Below, one piece after another: positions 43,603-52,012 of a stretch of DNA of 54,842 bases (position 1 is the stretch's first letter; every line of letters begins with the position of its first letter). A model generated the notes under the pieces. It was not told the DNA's origin. It saw only the letters and a list, made by a program, of their open reading frames with translations, and did not search any database. Both the position numbers and the translations under genes were made by a program. The stretch is from Deltaproteobacteria bacterium (GTDB taxonomy: Bacteria > Myxococcota > Myxococcia > Myxococcales > 40CM-4-68-19): positions 1 through 54,842 of the forward strand of contig JANYKT010000084.1 in the NCBI GenBank assembly GCA_025358085.1, read 5' to 3'.

Positions 43603-43899
43603 ATGTTTGTACGAATGGGCTCGTTTCGAATCGCGGCAGGCAAGCTAAACGAATTGCGCAGGATCTATCTCGGCGAATGCGCACCGCTCGTCAAGGCCCA
43701 GGCCGGAAACCTCGACTGTTGCCTGCTCGAGTCGGCCAACGACGCCGACTCGGTCGCCGCCTGGACGGTCTGGCAGACCGATTCCGACGCCCTGGCCTAC
43801 GAGGCAAGCGGGGCCGCGCAGCTGGTGGTGGGCAAGGTGCGCCACCTCTTCGCCGGACCGCCGACGCTCGCCTCCTTTCGCGTGCGACACGAACCCTGA
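43603..43899 (+). CDS. ABM-like (dimeric alpha/beta-barrel) protein
   Basis: A 98-residue protein with the ferredoxin-like pattern of antibiotic-biosynthesis-monooxygenase (ABM) proteins: first strand MFVRMGSFRIAAGK, helix LNELRRIYLGECAPLVKAQ, strands LDCCLLESANDADSVAAWTV and the helix DALAYEASGAAQLVVGKVRH. ABM members include small monooxygenases and heme-degrading enzymes, but most are uncharacterised; the residues needed for chemistry are not evident here. Preceded by about 330 bases containing the terminator of the lipoprotein gene. Confidence 0.72.
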   Translation: MFVRMGSFRIAAGKLNELRRIYLGECAPLVKAQAGNLDCCLLESANDADSVAAWTVWQTDSDALAYEASGAAQLVVGKVRHLFAGPPTLASFRVRHEP

Positions 43900-43900
43900 G

Positions 43901-44480
43901 TCAGCACTTCAGGTCGACGCCGATTCGCACCGCGAACTCCATGAGACCGTAGAGCGAAGCGAGGCTGCGGTCGTGACGCTGTCCGATCGTCATTGAGCAG
44001 ATCCATGACAAGCTGGAATAGCGGCAGCGCGGTGACCGCGGGGCTGCGCAGAAATTGACCGAGACCGCTCGGCCAGGAGTGCGCTCACCTCGCGCACGCG
44101 CCCCGGCTGCCTTCGCCGACGGAACGAATGATCGAGAGCTCGTTTGCCCGGTGCGCTCAACCCCCTCGGGAAAGGTGACCTCGAACTTCAAGCTCTTCCG
44201 CGGCGCACCGGCCGAGGAGATGATTTGAACATCGATCGACTCCTGCGACGTGGGGGCCGGGTCGGGCTTGACTGGGACCTCGAGCTTGCCTGGCGCGCGG
44301 ACGCCGACGAACAGCAATACGCTGTGTCCGATGCGCAGCTTGACACCGGCCTTGAGTAGCTCCTTGTGACAGTGCGCCGCTCGATTGGTCCGGGGTCGCC
44401 AGTGCCGGGAGCCGTCCGGCCAACGTGCGCGTACTTGTGCCAGGCCGACTCGAAGAGCGGAGGCAATGAGATCCAAGGTC
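43901..44480 (-). pseudogene. Decayed gene fragment of unknown type
   Basis: On the minus strand, stretches with strong coding composition (for example LRIGHSVLLFVGVRAPG and EVPVKPDPAPTSQES, then in another frame ALPLFQLVMDLLNDD, then LASLYGLMEFAVRIGV before a stop at 43901) follow one another but in changed frames. This is what a gene with several indels looks like. I do not recognise the family. The interval before the alcohol dehydrogenase (44480-44730) adds a direct repeat of gtagactgggttgcgc near 44513 and 44573. Confidence 0.4.
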
Positions 44481-44730
44481 CGCACTCCGCAGAACGCGAC
44501 CTTGCTCTCGTAGACTGGGTTGCGCCCGGAGCCGCTGACGCTGCTGCCGAACCCTTGCGTCATCCAGGAGTTGTAGACTGGGTTGCGCGCGCCCGGATCC
44601 GCTCCGGGAGATGGAAGGCGGGCGTCGGCAACGCGGCGATGACAAGGATCTGCGCGCTGCCGACGCTCCGGGCGCAGTTCCTGCGCCGGGCGGGCCACGA
44701 GTACGAATATCAGTCTGTTTCTGTATTTAT

Positions 44731-45792
44731 TTACGAAGTCCGCTCGAGGATCACCTTCAACGCCCCGGTCGATGCAGCACGGCCGAACGTGTCGTAGGCC
44801 TTCTCCATTTCGCCCAGCTTGAAGTGATGCGTGACGAACTTGTCGACCTTGAGCTTTCCCTGGGCGACCAGCTTGAGCAGCATCGGCGTGGTGTTCGTAT
44901 TCACCAGTCCCATGCTGATGGTGATGTTGTGAATCCACAGCTCCTGCAGTCGGAGCTGGACCGGCCTGCCGTGCACCCCGACGTTCGCAACGTGGCCACC
45001 GGGGCGCACGATCTGGGTCGCCATCTCGAACGTCTCCGGAACACCCACCGCCTCGATGGCGACGTCGACGCCAAAGCCGTCGGTCATCGCCATGACCCGC
45101 GCTTTCCAATCGTCCGCCCGCGCATTCACGCCGTCGGTGGCGCCGAATGTCTTCGCTTGCTCCACGCGATCGGTATTCATGTCGATCGAGATGATCTTCG
45201 AGGCGCCATACAGGCTGGCAGTCATGATCGCAGCGAGGCCCACGGGTCCGGCGCCGATGACGGCGACCACGTCCCCTGGCTTTGTCTGTCCATACTGGAC
45301 GCCGATCTCGAAGCCGGTCGGGAGGATGTCGCTGAGCAGCACGCCCTGCTGGTTGGTGACACCCTTGGGCACCTTGTAGACCGAGGTCTCGGCATAGGGC
45401 ACGCGCACGAACTCGGCCTGGGTGCCGTCGATGAGGTGGCCGAAGACCCAGCCGATACCAACCGCTCCCTCTTCGCCGAGGCAATGCGCAAAGAGTCCCT
45501 GCTTGCAGAACGTGCAATGGCCGCAGGACTTGATGCAGGAAACGATCACGTTGTCGCCGACGGCCAGCGTACTGACCGAGCTGCCGATCTCCGTGACGGT
45601 GCCGACGCCCTCGTGGCCCAGGATGCGTCCGGCCTTCACCGCGGGAACGTCGCCCTTGAGGATATGGAGATCGGTCCCGCAGATCGTGGTCGTATCGATC
45701 CGCACGATGACATCGGTGGGATGCTGGATTTTTGGGTTGGGTACGTCCTGCCAGGCTATCTGGCCCGGGCCCTTATAAACGAGCGCTTTCAT
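44731..45792 (-). CDS. Zinc-dependent alcohol dehydrogenase (MDR family)
   Basis: A 353-residue medium-chain dehydrogenase. Catalytic zinc ligands: Cys38 (ICGTDLH), His60-Glu61 (GHEGVG) and a later acidic residue; structural zinc in SCGHCTFCKQGLFAHC; NAD(P)-binding VIGAGPVGLAAI with the following IDMN pointing to NAD. The closest known type is the ICGTDLHILKGDVP class often annotated as alcohol dehydrogenase or isopropanol/butanediol-type. AGGAG precedes the ATG at the right distance. It is divergent from the FadL-like porin; a 9-bp palindrome lies in the shared upstream region. Confidence 0.88.
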   Translation of the reverse strand: MKALVYKGPGQIAWQDVPNPKIQHPTDVIVRIDTTTICGTDLHILKGDVPAVKAGRILGHEGVGTVTEIGSSVSTLAVGDNVIVSCIKSCGHCTFCKQGLFAHCLGEEGAVGIGWVFGHLIDGTQAEFVRVPYAETSVYKVPKGVTNQQGVLLSDILPTGFEIGVQYGQTKPGDVVAVIGAGPVGLAAIMTASLYGASKIISIDMNTDRVEQAKTFGATDGVNARADDWKARVMAMTDGFGVDVAIEAVGVPETFEMATQIVRPGGHVANVGVHGRPVQLRLQELWIHNITISMGLVNTNTTPMLLKLVAQGKLKVDKFVTHHFKLGEMEKAYDTFGRAASTGALKVILERTS

Positions 45793-46180
45793 GACCTGCT
45801 CCTTTTATGGGTTAGCACTGCGACGGCTGCATCCGCGTCGACCACGCACGCAAGTCGTGCGTGGAGCGGTGGTCTCCGGACGAGGCAAGAGGTCGAAGAT
45901 AGGCGCCTCCGGACGTCGGGAGTGTCGGGCTCCTGTTGCATCGGCCGCGCCATCCACCATTTCCCCATGCTGCGCCGCGGTCGTGCGCGACCGGCGCGCA
46001 TCGCCTGCGCGAAATGGCGGCGACGACTGTCGTCGGGCGCATCGCGTGCGCGTCAGCGCATCCAATGACTCCTTGCGGCAAGCGAGGCACGGCGGATGCA
46101 CGCCTCGGGGATGCTCTCAGGTCGATGAGCGCCCTGGAGCACGCAGGACACTTGCTGTTTATTTGACCTGGAGAACTCAA
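45793..46180. other. Divergent region between ADH and FadL-type genes
   Basis: Nearly 390 bases without a supported gene. It contains a perfect 9-bp inverted repeat (see separate entry) close to the ADH start and the ribosome site GGAGA at the porin end. Promoters were not identified. Confidence 0.4.
45842..45864. promoter_or_regulatory. Perfect palindrome, possible operator
   Basis: CCACGCACG and its exact inverse CGTGCGTGG around the five-base spacer CAAGT, located about 50 bases upstream of the ADH start on the shared divergent region. The short arms and spacing are typical of a dimeric regulator site; a small hairpin is the alternative. Confidence 0.45.
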
Positions 46181-47464
46181 ATGCGGACGAATCGATTCAT
46201 GCCACCGGTAGCCCTCCTGGGGCTCCTGGTTGCGGGGCCATCAGCGGCCACGAATGGAATGCGCATGACGGGCTTCGGCCCGGTGCAGAACTCGATGGGC
46301 GGAGTTGGCGTGGGAACCACGCTCGACGGCGCCACCATGCTGTCCAACCCCGCCGGATTGACCGAGCAGGACTTCAGCCTCGTCGTCGGCGGAACCTGGT
46401 TCAAGCCGACGGTGAACTATAGCGCCGTCGAATCGCAGCTTCCGCCCTCGATGACCGGCGCGGTGGTTTTGCAGCCCGGCACGCAGTTGAATTCGCGCCG
46501 CGGCGGCTCACCCATTCCCACGCTCGCCGTCGTCTATCCGGTGGGGAATGGACTCACGCTTGGAGTCGGCGCCTTCGGCGTCGCCGGGATGGGAGTCGAC
46601 TATGCGCAAAACCTCTACGGCGGCGGAACGTCCACCTCTTATCTGCAGATGCGTGTCACCCCGGCCCTCGGATACAAGATCAACGACCGCTTCTCAGTCG
46701 GCCTTGCGCTGAACGCGATGGCCGCCCAGATGAAATGGAATGTCGCCGCGGGCTTCGGGCAGCAGCCGCACGACACCTCCACGGCGCTCGGGATTGGCGC
46801 GACGCTGGGGGCGAAGTACGTCGCTGCAAAGTGGCTTACCATTGGAGCGGCCTATGAAACCAAGTCGTACTTCCAGGACTTCCGCTTCGACGTGCCCGCG
46901 CACAACGGGGTGAATCCCGCGACCTTCCAGCCAGTGCCGTTCGCCGCGTCCACCGACAGGCTCAGCCTGAACCAGCCGATGAGCGCCACCATCGGAGTGG
47001 AGATCGCGCCCATCGACATAGTGGTGGTCGGCCTCGACGTGCAATGGATCAACTGGGCCGATACCAACGGTCCGAACAAGCCGGCTTTCTCCGCCAATAC
47101 CAGCGGGGCGATGGCGTGGGATCTCGGCTGGAGCAACCAGGTCGTCTACAAGATGGGCGCGCAGGTGCGGCCCATGAAGTCCCTCGCCCTCCGGGCCGGA
47201 TACAACTACGGCAAGATGCCGCTCGACCCGAATTGCGCTTTCGAGAACCTGGCCTTTCCCGCGGTCTCCGAGCACCACTTCAGCGCTGGCGTCGGATATG
47301 ACTTCAACAAGCTGACGGTGAATGCTGGCGCGATGTGGTCGCCGGCTGCGACGCTTTCGGGCGCCAATGCCGATTACCCGGCAAACGGCGGGCAGGCGAT
47401 CAAGTCGTATACGACCTCGATGTCACAGGTGGCGTTCGACTTCGGCATCGCCTACCGGATCTAG
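46181..47464 (+). CDS. OmpP1/FadL-type outer-membrane transporter
   Basis: A 427-residue outer-membrane channel for hydrophobic compounds. A signal peptide ends in GPSAA before TNGMRM, and the N-terminal hatch carries GGVGVGTTLDGATMLSNPAG, the signature of this family. The body has alternating strands, and the last strand FDFGIAYRI ends in an aromatic/hydrophobic pattern. GGAGA ten bases upstream supports the ATG. A role in uptake of fatty acids, aromatics or alkanes cannot be decided from sequence. Its divergent partner is an alcohol dehydrogenase, suggesting uptake and oxidation of the same class of substrate. Confidence 0.88.
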   Translation: MRTNRFMPPVALLGLLVAGPSAATNGMRMTGFGPVQNSMGGVGVGTTLDGATMLSNPAGLTEQDFSLVVGGTWFKPTVNYSAVESQLPPSMTGAVVLQPGTQLNSRRGGSPIPTLAVVYPVGNGLTLGVGAFGVAGMGVDYAQNLYGGGTSTSYLQMRVTPALGYKINDRFSVGLALNAMAAQMKWNVAAGFGQQPHDTSTALGIGATLGAKYVAAKWLTIGAAYETKSYFQDFRFDVPAHNGVNPATFQPVPFAASTDRLSLNQPMSATIGVEIAPIDIVVVGLDVQWINWADTNGPNKPAFSANTSGAMAWDLGWSNQVVYKMGAQVRPMKSLALRAGYNYGKMPLDPNCAFENLAFPAVSEHHFSAGVGYDFNKLTVNAGAMWSPAATLSGANADYPANGGQAIKSYTTSMSQVAFDFGIAYRI

Positions 47465-47524
47465 GCAGCGCTCGATCTGCGGCCCGGCGTGACTGTCACC
47501 GACGGACCGCGATCGAGAGCGGGG

Positions 47525-47790
47525 TTAGTGAGGCTGCTCGACCCGGGCCTTGCCGCGCATCGTGCGGTAGACATAGGCCGTGTATAGAACCGCGAGCGGA
47601 AAGCCAATTCCCCACCAGGCCAGCCCGACGCGCAAGCCGGGATCCCCGTCACCACGCCGATGGCGAAGTTGATCCCGAGCACGCGAACCCAGAAGCGCGC
47701 CGCCTCGTCCTCCTTGCGCAGCCTGAAGATCACCACCAGGAGCGCGAGGCCCATGGTGAGTTGGGGAAACAGATAATCCGATCGATGCAA
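47525..47790 (-). pseudogene. Remnant of cydA-cydB (cytochrome bd oxidase) joined by internal deletion
   Basis: On the minus strand the first half reads as subunit I without its first residues: LFPQLTMGLALLVVIF, then AARFWVRVLGINFAIGVVTG up to GIP, exactly where MEFQFGTNW should follow. Instead, in a frame shifted by one, the sequence continues as the C-terminal end of subunit II: LRVGLAWWGIGFPLAVLYTA, YVYRTMRGK and a stop. Everything between is missing (roughly 2 kb). The junction is a GGATCC palindrome near 47640. This is a relic of a complete cydAB operon, not a functional gene. Confidence 0.75.
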
Positions 47791-47925
47791 GACGTAACCC
47801 GCCCGCCTCTATGCTGCTACACGGACGCGACTTTGGCGCTGGATTCCGGCTCACCCTCTCTGCCAACGTGAGTGAGACAGTCGATCCCAAGCAGTTTACT
47901 GTAGAGGGCGATCAGGGCAGAGCAG

Positions 47926-48222
47926 ATGAAAACGGTGCTTGAAGTTCCCCAAATCAGGGAGACGGAAGTGGTTGCGAAGGCAAAGCGGCGCGGGTTCAGG
48001 GCTGAATACAAACAGCTCATCTTGAACGAAGTAGACCGGGCAGCCGCGACTGGGCTCGCTGGGGCAGTGGGCGCAATCCTTCGACGCGAAGGTCTTTACT
48101 CATCGCATCTCGCTGCGTGGCGGAGGGCGCGCGAGGCAGGTGTGGTCCTCCGGCATCAGGGCCCCCTCCATCGGGTGTGCCTGAGACACTTTCTGACTTT
48201 GTGCCGCATGCGGCGAGGATGA
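47926..48222 (+). pseudogene. Truncated IS3-type transposase (orfA fragment)
   Basis: The N-terminal part follows the helix-turn-helix orfA plan common in IS3-family elements: [20 protein letters not shown], then [20 protein letters not shown]. The homology ends around residue 75, and the tail ([20 protein letters not shown]) is unrelated read-through. orfB, the DDE catalytic part, is absent, as are clear terminal inverted repeats. A dead insertion element lying between the cydAB remnant and the caspase gene. Confidence 0.7.
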
Positions 48223-48327
48223 TCGGCGCAAGGCCAGGAAATCGACTGAAGTGAGATTCTGGCGGCGAGGATTGCCACGTCGAGCGGTCTCGGTCCAATC
48301 GTCCCAAAGACAAACGCCGCTCGGCTA

Positions 48328-50046
48328 TCAGAAGGTCCCCGCCAGAGCGAGCCCTCCACCCCTCGGCGATGCATAGGGTTTGAATTGAAAGGTGACGCCG
48401 CTGTTGCGGGCAGAGGGCGTTGAATCCGGCCTATTGCCGAGCCTGCGCATCAGGCCGGCATTGTATTCTTCGGCCAGACGCCGCACCTCGTGAGCCTCGA
48501 CGGGGTGCGGGTTCAAGCCGAGGCCGACGATGGCGAGCAGGGAGCCGGTGATCACGCCTGCGATGCCAACGAATGCGCTCGAGTAGCTGCCCTCGTCGGC
48601 GTGAGTGATACACCGGTCGACAAAGTTCGGATCACCCGGACCCAGGCCGCAGGGCACAGGTTGCCGAATGCCAGTGATGCTATAAACTACGCCGCCTACG
48701 ATCAGCGCGCCGGCACCGACGGTCAGACCGATTCTGAGCGCCTGCCGGCTTTGATATCTGCTCGCCAGATCTGCGCGCCCTGCGAGCGCGTAAAAGTCAT
48801 CGCCGTCGAGCGGCTTGCGATACTTTCCTTGATACAAGTTAAAAGAGGGCTCGATCTCCTGCGCAGCGTATCGCGTCACGATGAATCGGGCTACATCGCC
48901 GACCGTCACGTATTTCTCCAGATACTCGGCCTGCGCCTCCGGTGTGAGGGTGTCCAGGCCTTGAACCTCCGGAATGTCGACATGTCCCTTGCTGGCCACG
49001 GACGGGGACGAGACGGCTTGCAGCTCTGCCCAAGTAAGATTCTTTGATTCACCCGCCGCGAGTAGGACGCGGGTTGCGTAGGCCTGCGTCCCCTTCCACG
49101 CGCGCACCGCGTATTCGCCCGGTGCCAGGGCTACGCGGCGCGCTGCGTCCGAGGTCAGCTCGGCGAGCACCTGGTCCCGGCGCACCAGCACGATGAGCGC
49201 GCGCTCGAAGCCCGTGGGCAGCTCGAGCGAGGCCGAAGGTTGCGCCATCTCGGTCAGCACCAACTCGCCCTTGCCCGCGAGACGATAATCGTATCCCGGG
49301 TGCTGCCGCAGCCCCGTCGCCGAAGTGGCGGCGAGCGTGTGGCTGAATGCATATTGATAGGCCTCGGCGAGCGTGACCCGGCCGTCCCCGGACGCATCCG
49401 CGGCGCCGCGCAGCCCCGAGACGAAGTGATGGGTGAAAAAGGAGCCACGAATCTCACGCGACTCCAGCGCCAGCTCGTCAGCAGCGCTCGAGGTGAGGAT
49501 CGCCTCGCCGGTGGCGTCGAGCTGGTCGGTCAGGTTGATCTCGAAGGCCGGGCCCTTTGTGCCGCCCTTGCTCTGCATCAGCGCGCCGCTCTTGCAGCCG
49601 TCGAGGACCAGCACGCGAACATCAGCTTTGGTGTCCCGCACCCATTCGCGCAACTCGGAATAGGGAACCCGGTCTGCTCCCAACTCCAGCGCATCCCCAT
49701 CGGAATGGCCTGAGTAATAGAAGACGAGAACGGTCCGATCGCCGGGATTCTGCCGGAAGGCCGTCACCATTCCCGTAGCGCGGGATAAAGCCTCCTTTAG
49801 TTCGTCTCTCCCGCGCCCTTTGAGCAGAAACAATTCATCGGCGTGGACGTCGCCGAGTTGGGCGAGCACGTCGGCCACCTTGGAAGCGTCCTCCTCGGCA
49901 TAGTGGAGCGGCGTCTCGGTTGGGCCGCCGTTGTTGTTGCCGACGATGACCGCGAGGCGTCGGGTCTCCGCCAAGGCGGGCTTGGCAAGACACATCGCAG
50001 CGCAGGCGAGGGAAATGGTGAGAGAAACATCAGACCGGGATTTCAC
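48328..50046 (-). CDS. Exported caspase-like (peptidase C14) protein with membrane helices
   Basis: A 572-residue protein with a signal peptide (1-26), a caspase-type p20 domain with the catalytic dyad His114 in VFYYSGHSDGDAL and Cys151 in VLDGCKSGAL, and a calcium-like loop DASGDGRVTLAEA near residue 220 often seen in bacterial caspases. Two hydrophobic segments follow near the C-terminus (about 437-460 and 488-510). The gene lies 68 bases after the anti-sigma gene on the same strand. Bacterial caspases cut after basic residues or Asp; the substrate is unknown. It may be controlled by, or act in, the adjacent sigma/anti-sigma pathway. Confidence 0.85.
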   Translation of the reverse strand: MKSRSDVSLTISLACAAMCLAKPALAETRRLAVIVGNNNGGPTETPLHYAEEDASKVADVLAQLGDVHADELFLLKGRGRDELKEALSRATGMVTAFRQNPGDRTVLVFYYSGHSDGDALELGADRVPYSELREWVRDTKADVRVLVLDGCKSGALMQSKGGTKGPAFEINLTDQLDATGEAILTSSAADELALESREIRGSFFTHHFVSGLRGAADASGDGRVTLAEAYQYAFSHTLAATSATGLRQHPGYDYRLAGKGELVLTEMAQPSASLELPTGFERALIVLVRRDQVLAELTSDAARRVALAPGEYAVRAWKGTQAYATRVLLAAGESKNLTWAELQAVSSPSVASKGHVDIPEVQGLDTLTPEAQAEYLEKYVTVGDVARFIVTRYAAQEIEPSFNLYQGKYRKPLDGDDFYALAGRADLASRYQSRQALRIGLTVGAGALIVGGVVYSITGIRQPVPCGLGPGDPNFVDRCITHADEGSYSSAFVGIAGVITGSLLAIVGLGLNPHPVEAHEVRRLAEEYNAGLMRRLGNRPDSTPSARNSGVTFQFKPYASPRGGGLALAGTF

Positions 50047-50114
50047 GGATTCTTCTCCTTCGGTTTAGGGGATTAAAACCCCGCACCGATTCGAAGTGGT
50101 CATCAGAAGTGCGT

Positions 50115-50870
50115 TCACCGGCTGAGATCTTTTTCGAAGAAGACTGAGGCCTGCACGAGCGGAACGGGAAGTCTGCGCGTGCTGCGGATCGCGCTCGCTC
50201 CCCCGGCGGCCACGGCGTCGAGTTGCTTCTTCACCTCCGCGATATCGAGCGCGCGATCGGAGAACAGGGCAAAGATCCGCTCGGGTCCCGGAGCGTCGTC
50301 CAGGACGATGCTGCCCTCGAGGATGGAGTCGAGTCCTCCGTCGCGCGCCAGAGGAGTGCTCGGATAATAGACGCTCGCTTCACCGCGGCCATCGACCGAG
50401 GCGATGAGCACGGAGCTGTTGCCAGGCGACTGGACCGCGAAGCGAAGCTGGTCGCCCGGACGCAAAATTGCACCGTCCTCGACCGCCAGCACCCGGTCCC
50501 CGCGCCGTCCGAAGATTTGCAGTGCCCCGGACCCTTTCGCCTGAATCTCGGGCTCCTCGGTGTGCCGCGCCGGAACCGCGACGACGAGGGCCACCACTGC
50601 CGCGAGTACACCGGCGGCGCTCGCGAGACCGAGCGGGCCGAGCCAGCGGCGCCAGCGGTGCGCGCTCACGATCTGACTCTCGAGAGCGGGAAGGGTGCGC
50701 GGGAACACCTGGGCGAGAAAGCGCTTCTGCGACTGCCGCGCGGCCTCGATCTCGGCGTGACAAGGGATGCAGACCTCGACGTGCGTTGCAGTCTCTTTGG
50801 CTTCCTCATCTGAGACCGAGCCGAGCAGCATTCGCGCGATGGAGAGCGCAGAGAGATGAGATTCGCTCAT
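50115..50870 (-). CDS. Anti-sigma factor with zinc motif and periplasmic DUF4384-like domain
   Basis: A 251-residue membrane protein. The cytoplasmic ZAS-type motif HVEVCIPCHAEI (H-x3-C-x2-C) binds zinc and the ECF sigma factor; one membrane helix follows (GLASAAGVLAAVVALVVAV, about 80-98), then a periplasmic beta-domain in which GDRVLAVEDGAILRPGDQL and ASVYYPSTPL resemble the DUF4384 fold. The ATG overlaps the sigma stop (ATGA), and GGGAGG precedes it. It holds the ECF sigma factor until a signal, probably sensed by the outer domain or through proteolysis, releases it. Confidence 0.85.
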   Translation of the reverse strand: MSESHLSALSIARMLLGSVSDEEAKETATHVEVCIPCHAEIEAARQSQKRFLAQVFPRTLPALESQIVSAHRWRRWLGPLGLASAAGVLAAVVALVVAVPARHTEEPEIQAKGSGALQIFGRRGDRVLAVEDGAILRPGDQLRFAVQSPGNSSVLIASVDGRGEASVYYPSTPLARDGGLDSILEGSIVLDDAPGPERIFALFSDRALDIAEVKKQLDAVAAGGASAIRSTRRLPVPLVQASVFFEKDLSR

Positions 50871-51364
50871 GACAACCTCCCGATGATCTTTCGCGCCTGC
50901 GCGTGGAAAGCGGCGAGGCGGTTCGCGACCGTCCGCCGGGAGATCCCCAGGAGCCGGGCCGCTTCGACGTGCTCGAGTCCATCGACGTGATGAACCCAAG
51001 CCACCACGCGCAGCTTCTCGTCCACCCGCTCGATGATCTTCTGCGCCAGATCACGATCGGCGAGCACCTGCTCGAGTGGACAATCTACCGGCACCTCGGG
51101 CAACTCCTCGTGCAGGTCAGGCCTGCGCTTTCTATTGCGGACTTCATTCAAGCAACGGTTGGTCGCAATTCGCCAAATCCAGCGGAGCGCTTCCTCCGCA
51201 TCGGGCGCCTTGTCGAGGTGGCGGTGAACCCTCAAGAATGTCTCCTGCGTCATGTCCTCTGCAGCGGCCTCGTCGCGCAACAGCTTGAGACAGCGCCAGT
51301 AAATGACCGGGCCGTAGTCGCGATAGAGAGCTGTAAGCCGGTCTTCGGTCACGTTCGGATACAC
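50867..51364 (-). CDS. ECF-type RNA polymerase sigma factor
   Basis: A 165-residue sigma-70-like factor of the extracytoplasmic type: region 2 (LYRDYGPVIYWRCLKLLRDE, then AAAEDMTQETFLRVHRHL) and region 4 (VVAWVHHVDGLEHVEAARLL, then GISRRTVANRLAAFHAQARK) with only a short linker, as is usual for ECF factors. The start MYPNVTEDRL is the first good ATG; the upstream sequence is AT-richer. It is first in an operon with its anti-sigma factor and a caspase-like protein, and probably activates its own promoter, which I could not locate. Confidence 0.9.
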   Translation of the reverse strand: MYPNVTEDRLTALYRDYGPVIYWRCLKLLRDEAAAEDMTQETFLRVHRHLDKAPDAEEALRWIWRIATNRCLNEVRNRKRRPDLHEELPEVPVDCPLEQVLADRDLAQKIIERVDEKLRVVAWVHHVDGLEHVEAARLLGISRRTVANRLAAFHAQARKIIGRLS

Positions 51365-51518
51365 AACCCGCAGAAAGCCGCGCGTGGCAAAACTTTATCT
51401 GTGGAATTCACTTTTCTCATTTGCTGAGACACGCCGAGGTCAACGTGACCTGCCCGGCTCGTAACGGGTCGGGCAGGTCTCGCCCGTGTCGCCGCCGCGA
51501 GGTAGTAGAAACCGACTT

Positions 51519-51856
51519 ATGAACACGTTCCGGATAGAATTGTTGCTTTCACTATTCCTCATCGCTTGCGGCGGCAAGAACGAACTCAGCGGGCTCGCAC
51601 TCGACAGCTAAGGCCAGCCCATCGCCGGTGCACAAGTGCAGATTGGCTTGCTGAGCGCCGTTACCGATGCGCAGGGGCGCTTTAGCGTCTCGAACCCACC
51701 GGCGACTTACGATGCGTCCCTGACACTCAAGATTGATGCAGTTCGATTTTCCCCTTCTTGGAGGGCCAACATCATCACGTTGGGCTCACCCGGCGCGACC
51801 CGGTTTTATGGTTGCCGCGGCCACAAAGGGCTCCAACTTATGCCAGCGCACTCGTC
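51519..51856 (+). pseudogene. Broken carboxypeptidase-regulatory-like lipoprotein gene
   Basis: A lipoprotein start (MNTFRIELLLSLFLIACGGK, lipobox LIAC) reads into LSGLALDS and then hits a TAA at 51609. The same frame continues beyond the stop as GQPIAGAQVQIGLLSAVTDA and QGRFSVSNPPATYDASLTL, a carboxypeptidase-regulatory-like domain; after about 51740 the coding pattern jumps to another frame ([16 protein letters not shown]), a block typical of myxobacterial lipoproteins of this class. One nonsense and one frameshift make it non-functional unless the errors are sequencing faults. Confidence 0.65.
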
Positions 51857-52012
51857 ATGAGCGGCAGCGATGGCCAGCCAGTGACTGTCGGCTCCTTCTT
51901 CGAGGACTACGCGCGACGCAAAGCGATGAGCGTCGAGGAATGCGAGCGGTGGCTCGGGCCGAATCTGGATTACGACCCTGAGCCTCCCGGAGCGACCAGC
52001 TCCACGGCGTGA
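51857..52012 (+). pseudogene. 3' fragment of metH (cobalamin-dependent methionine synthase)
   Basis: A short open frame of 51 residues ends in [20 protein letters not shown] and PNLDYDPE, which matches the C-terminal end of MetH (EDYALRKGMSVTEVERWL, then APNLGYD in E. coli, from memory). Only this tail of a roughly 1200-residue enzyme is present, directly behind the broken lipoprotein gene and partly in the same frame, so it is transferred or left-over debris. Confidence 0.6.

Noticed and set aside
43901-45517. A 538-residue minus-strand frame covering the ADH gene
   Set aside because: The ADH reading in the neighbouring frame is unmistakable. Only the part before 44480 has coding-like composition and is listed as a decayed fragment.
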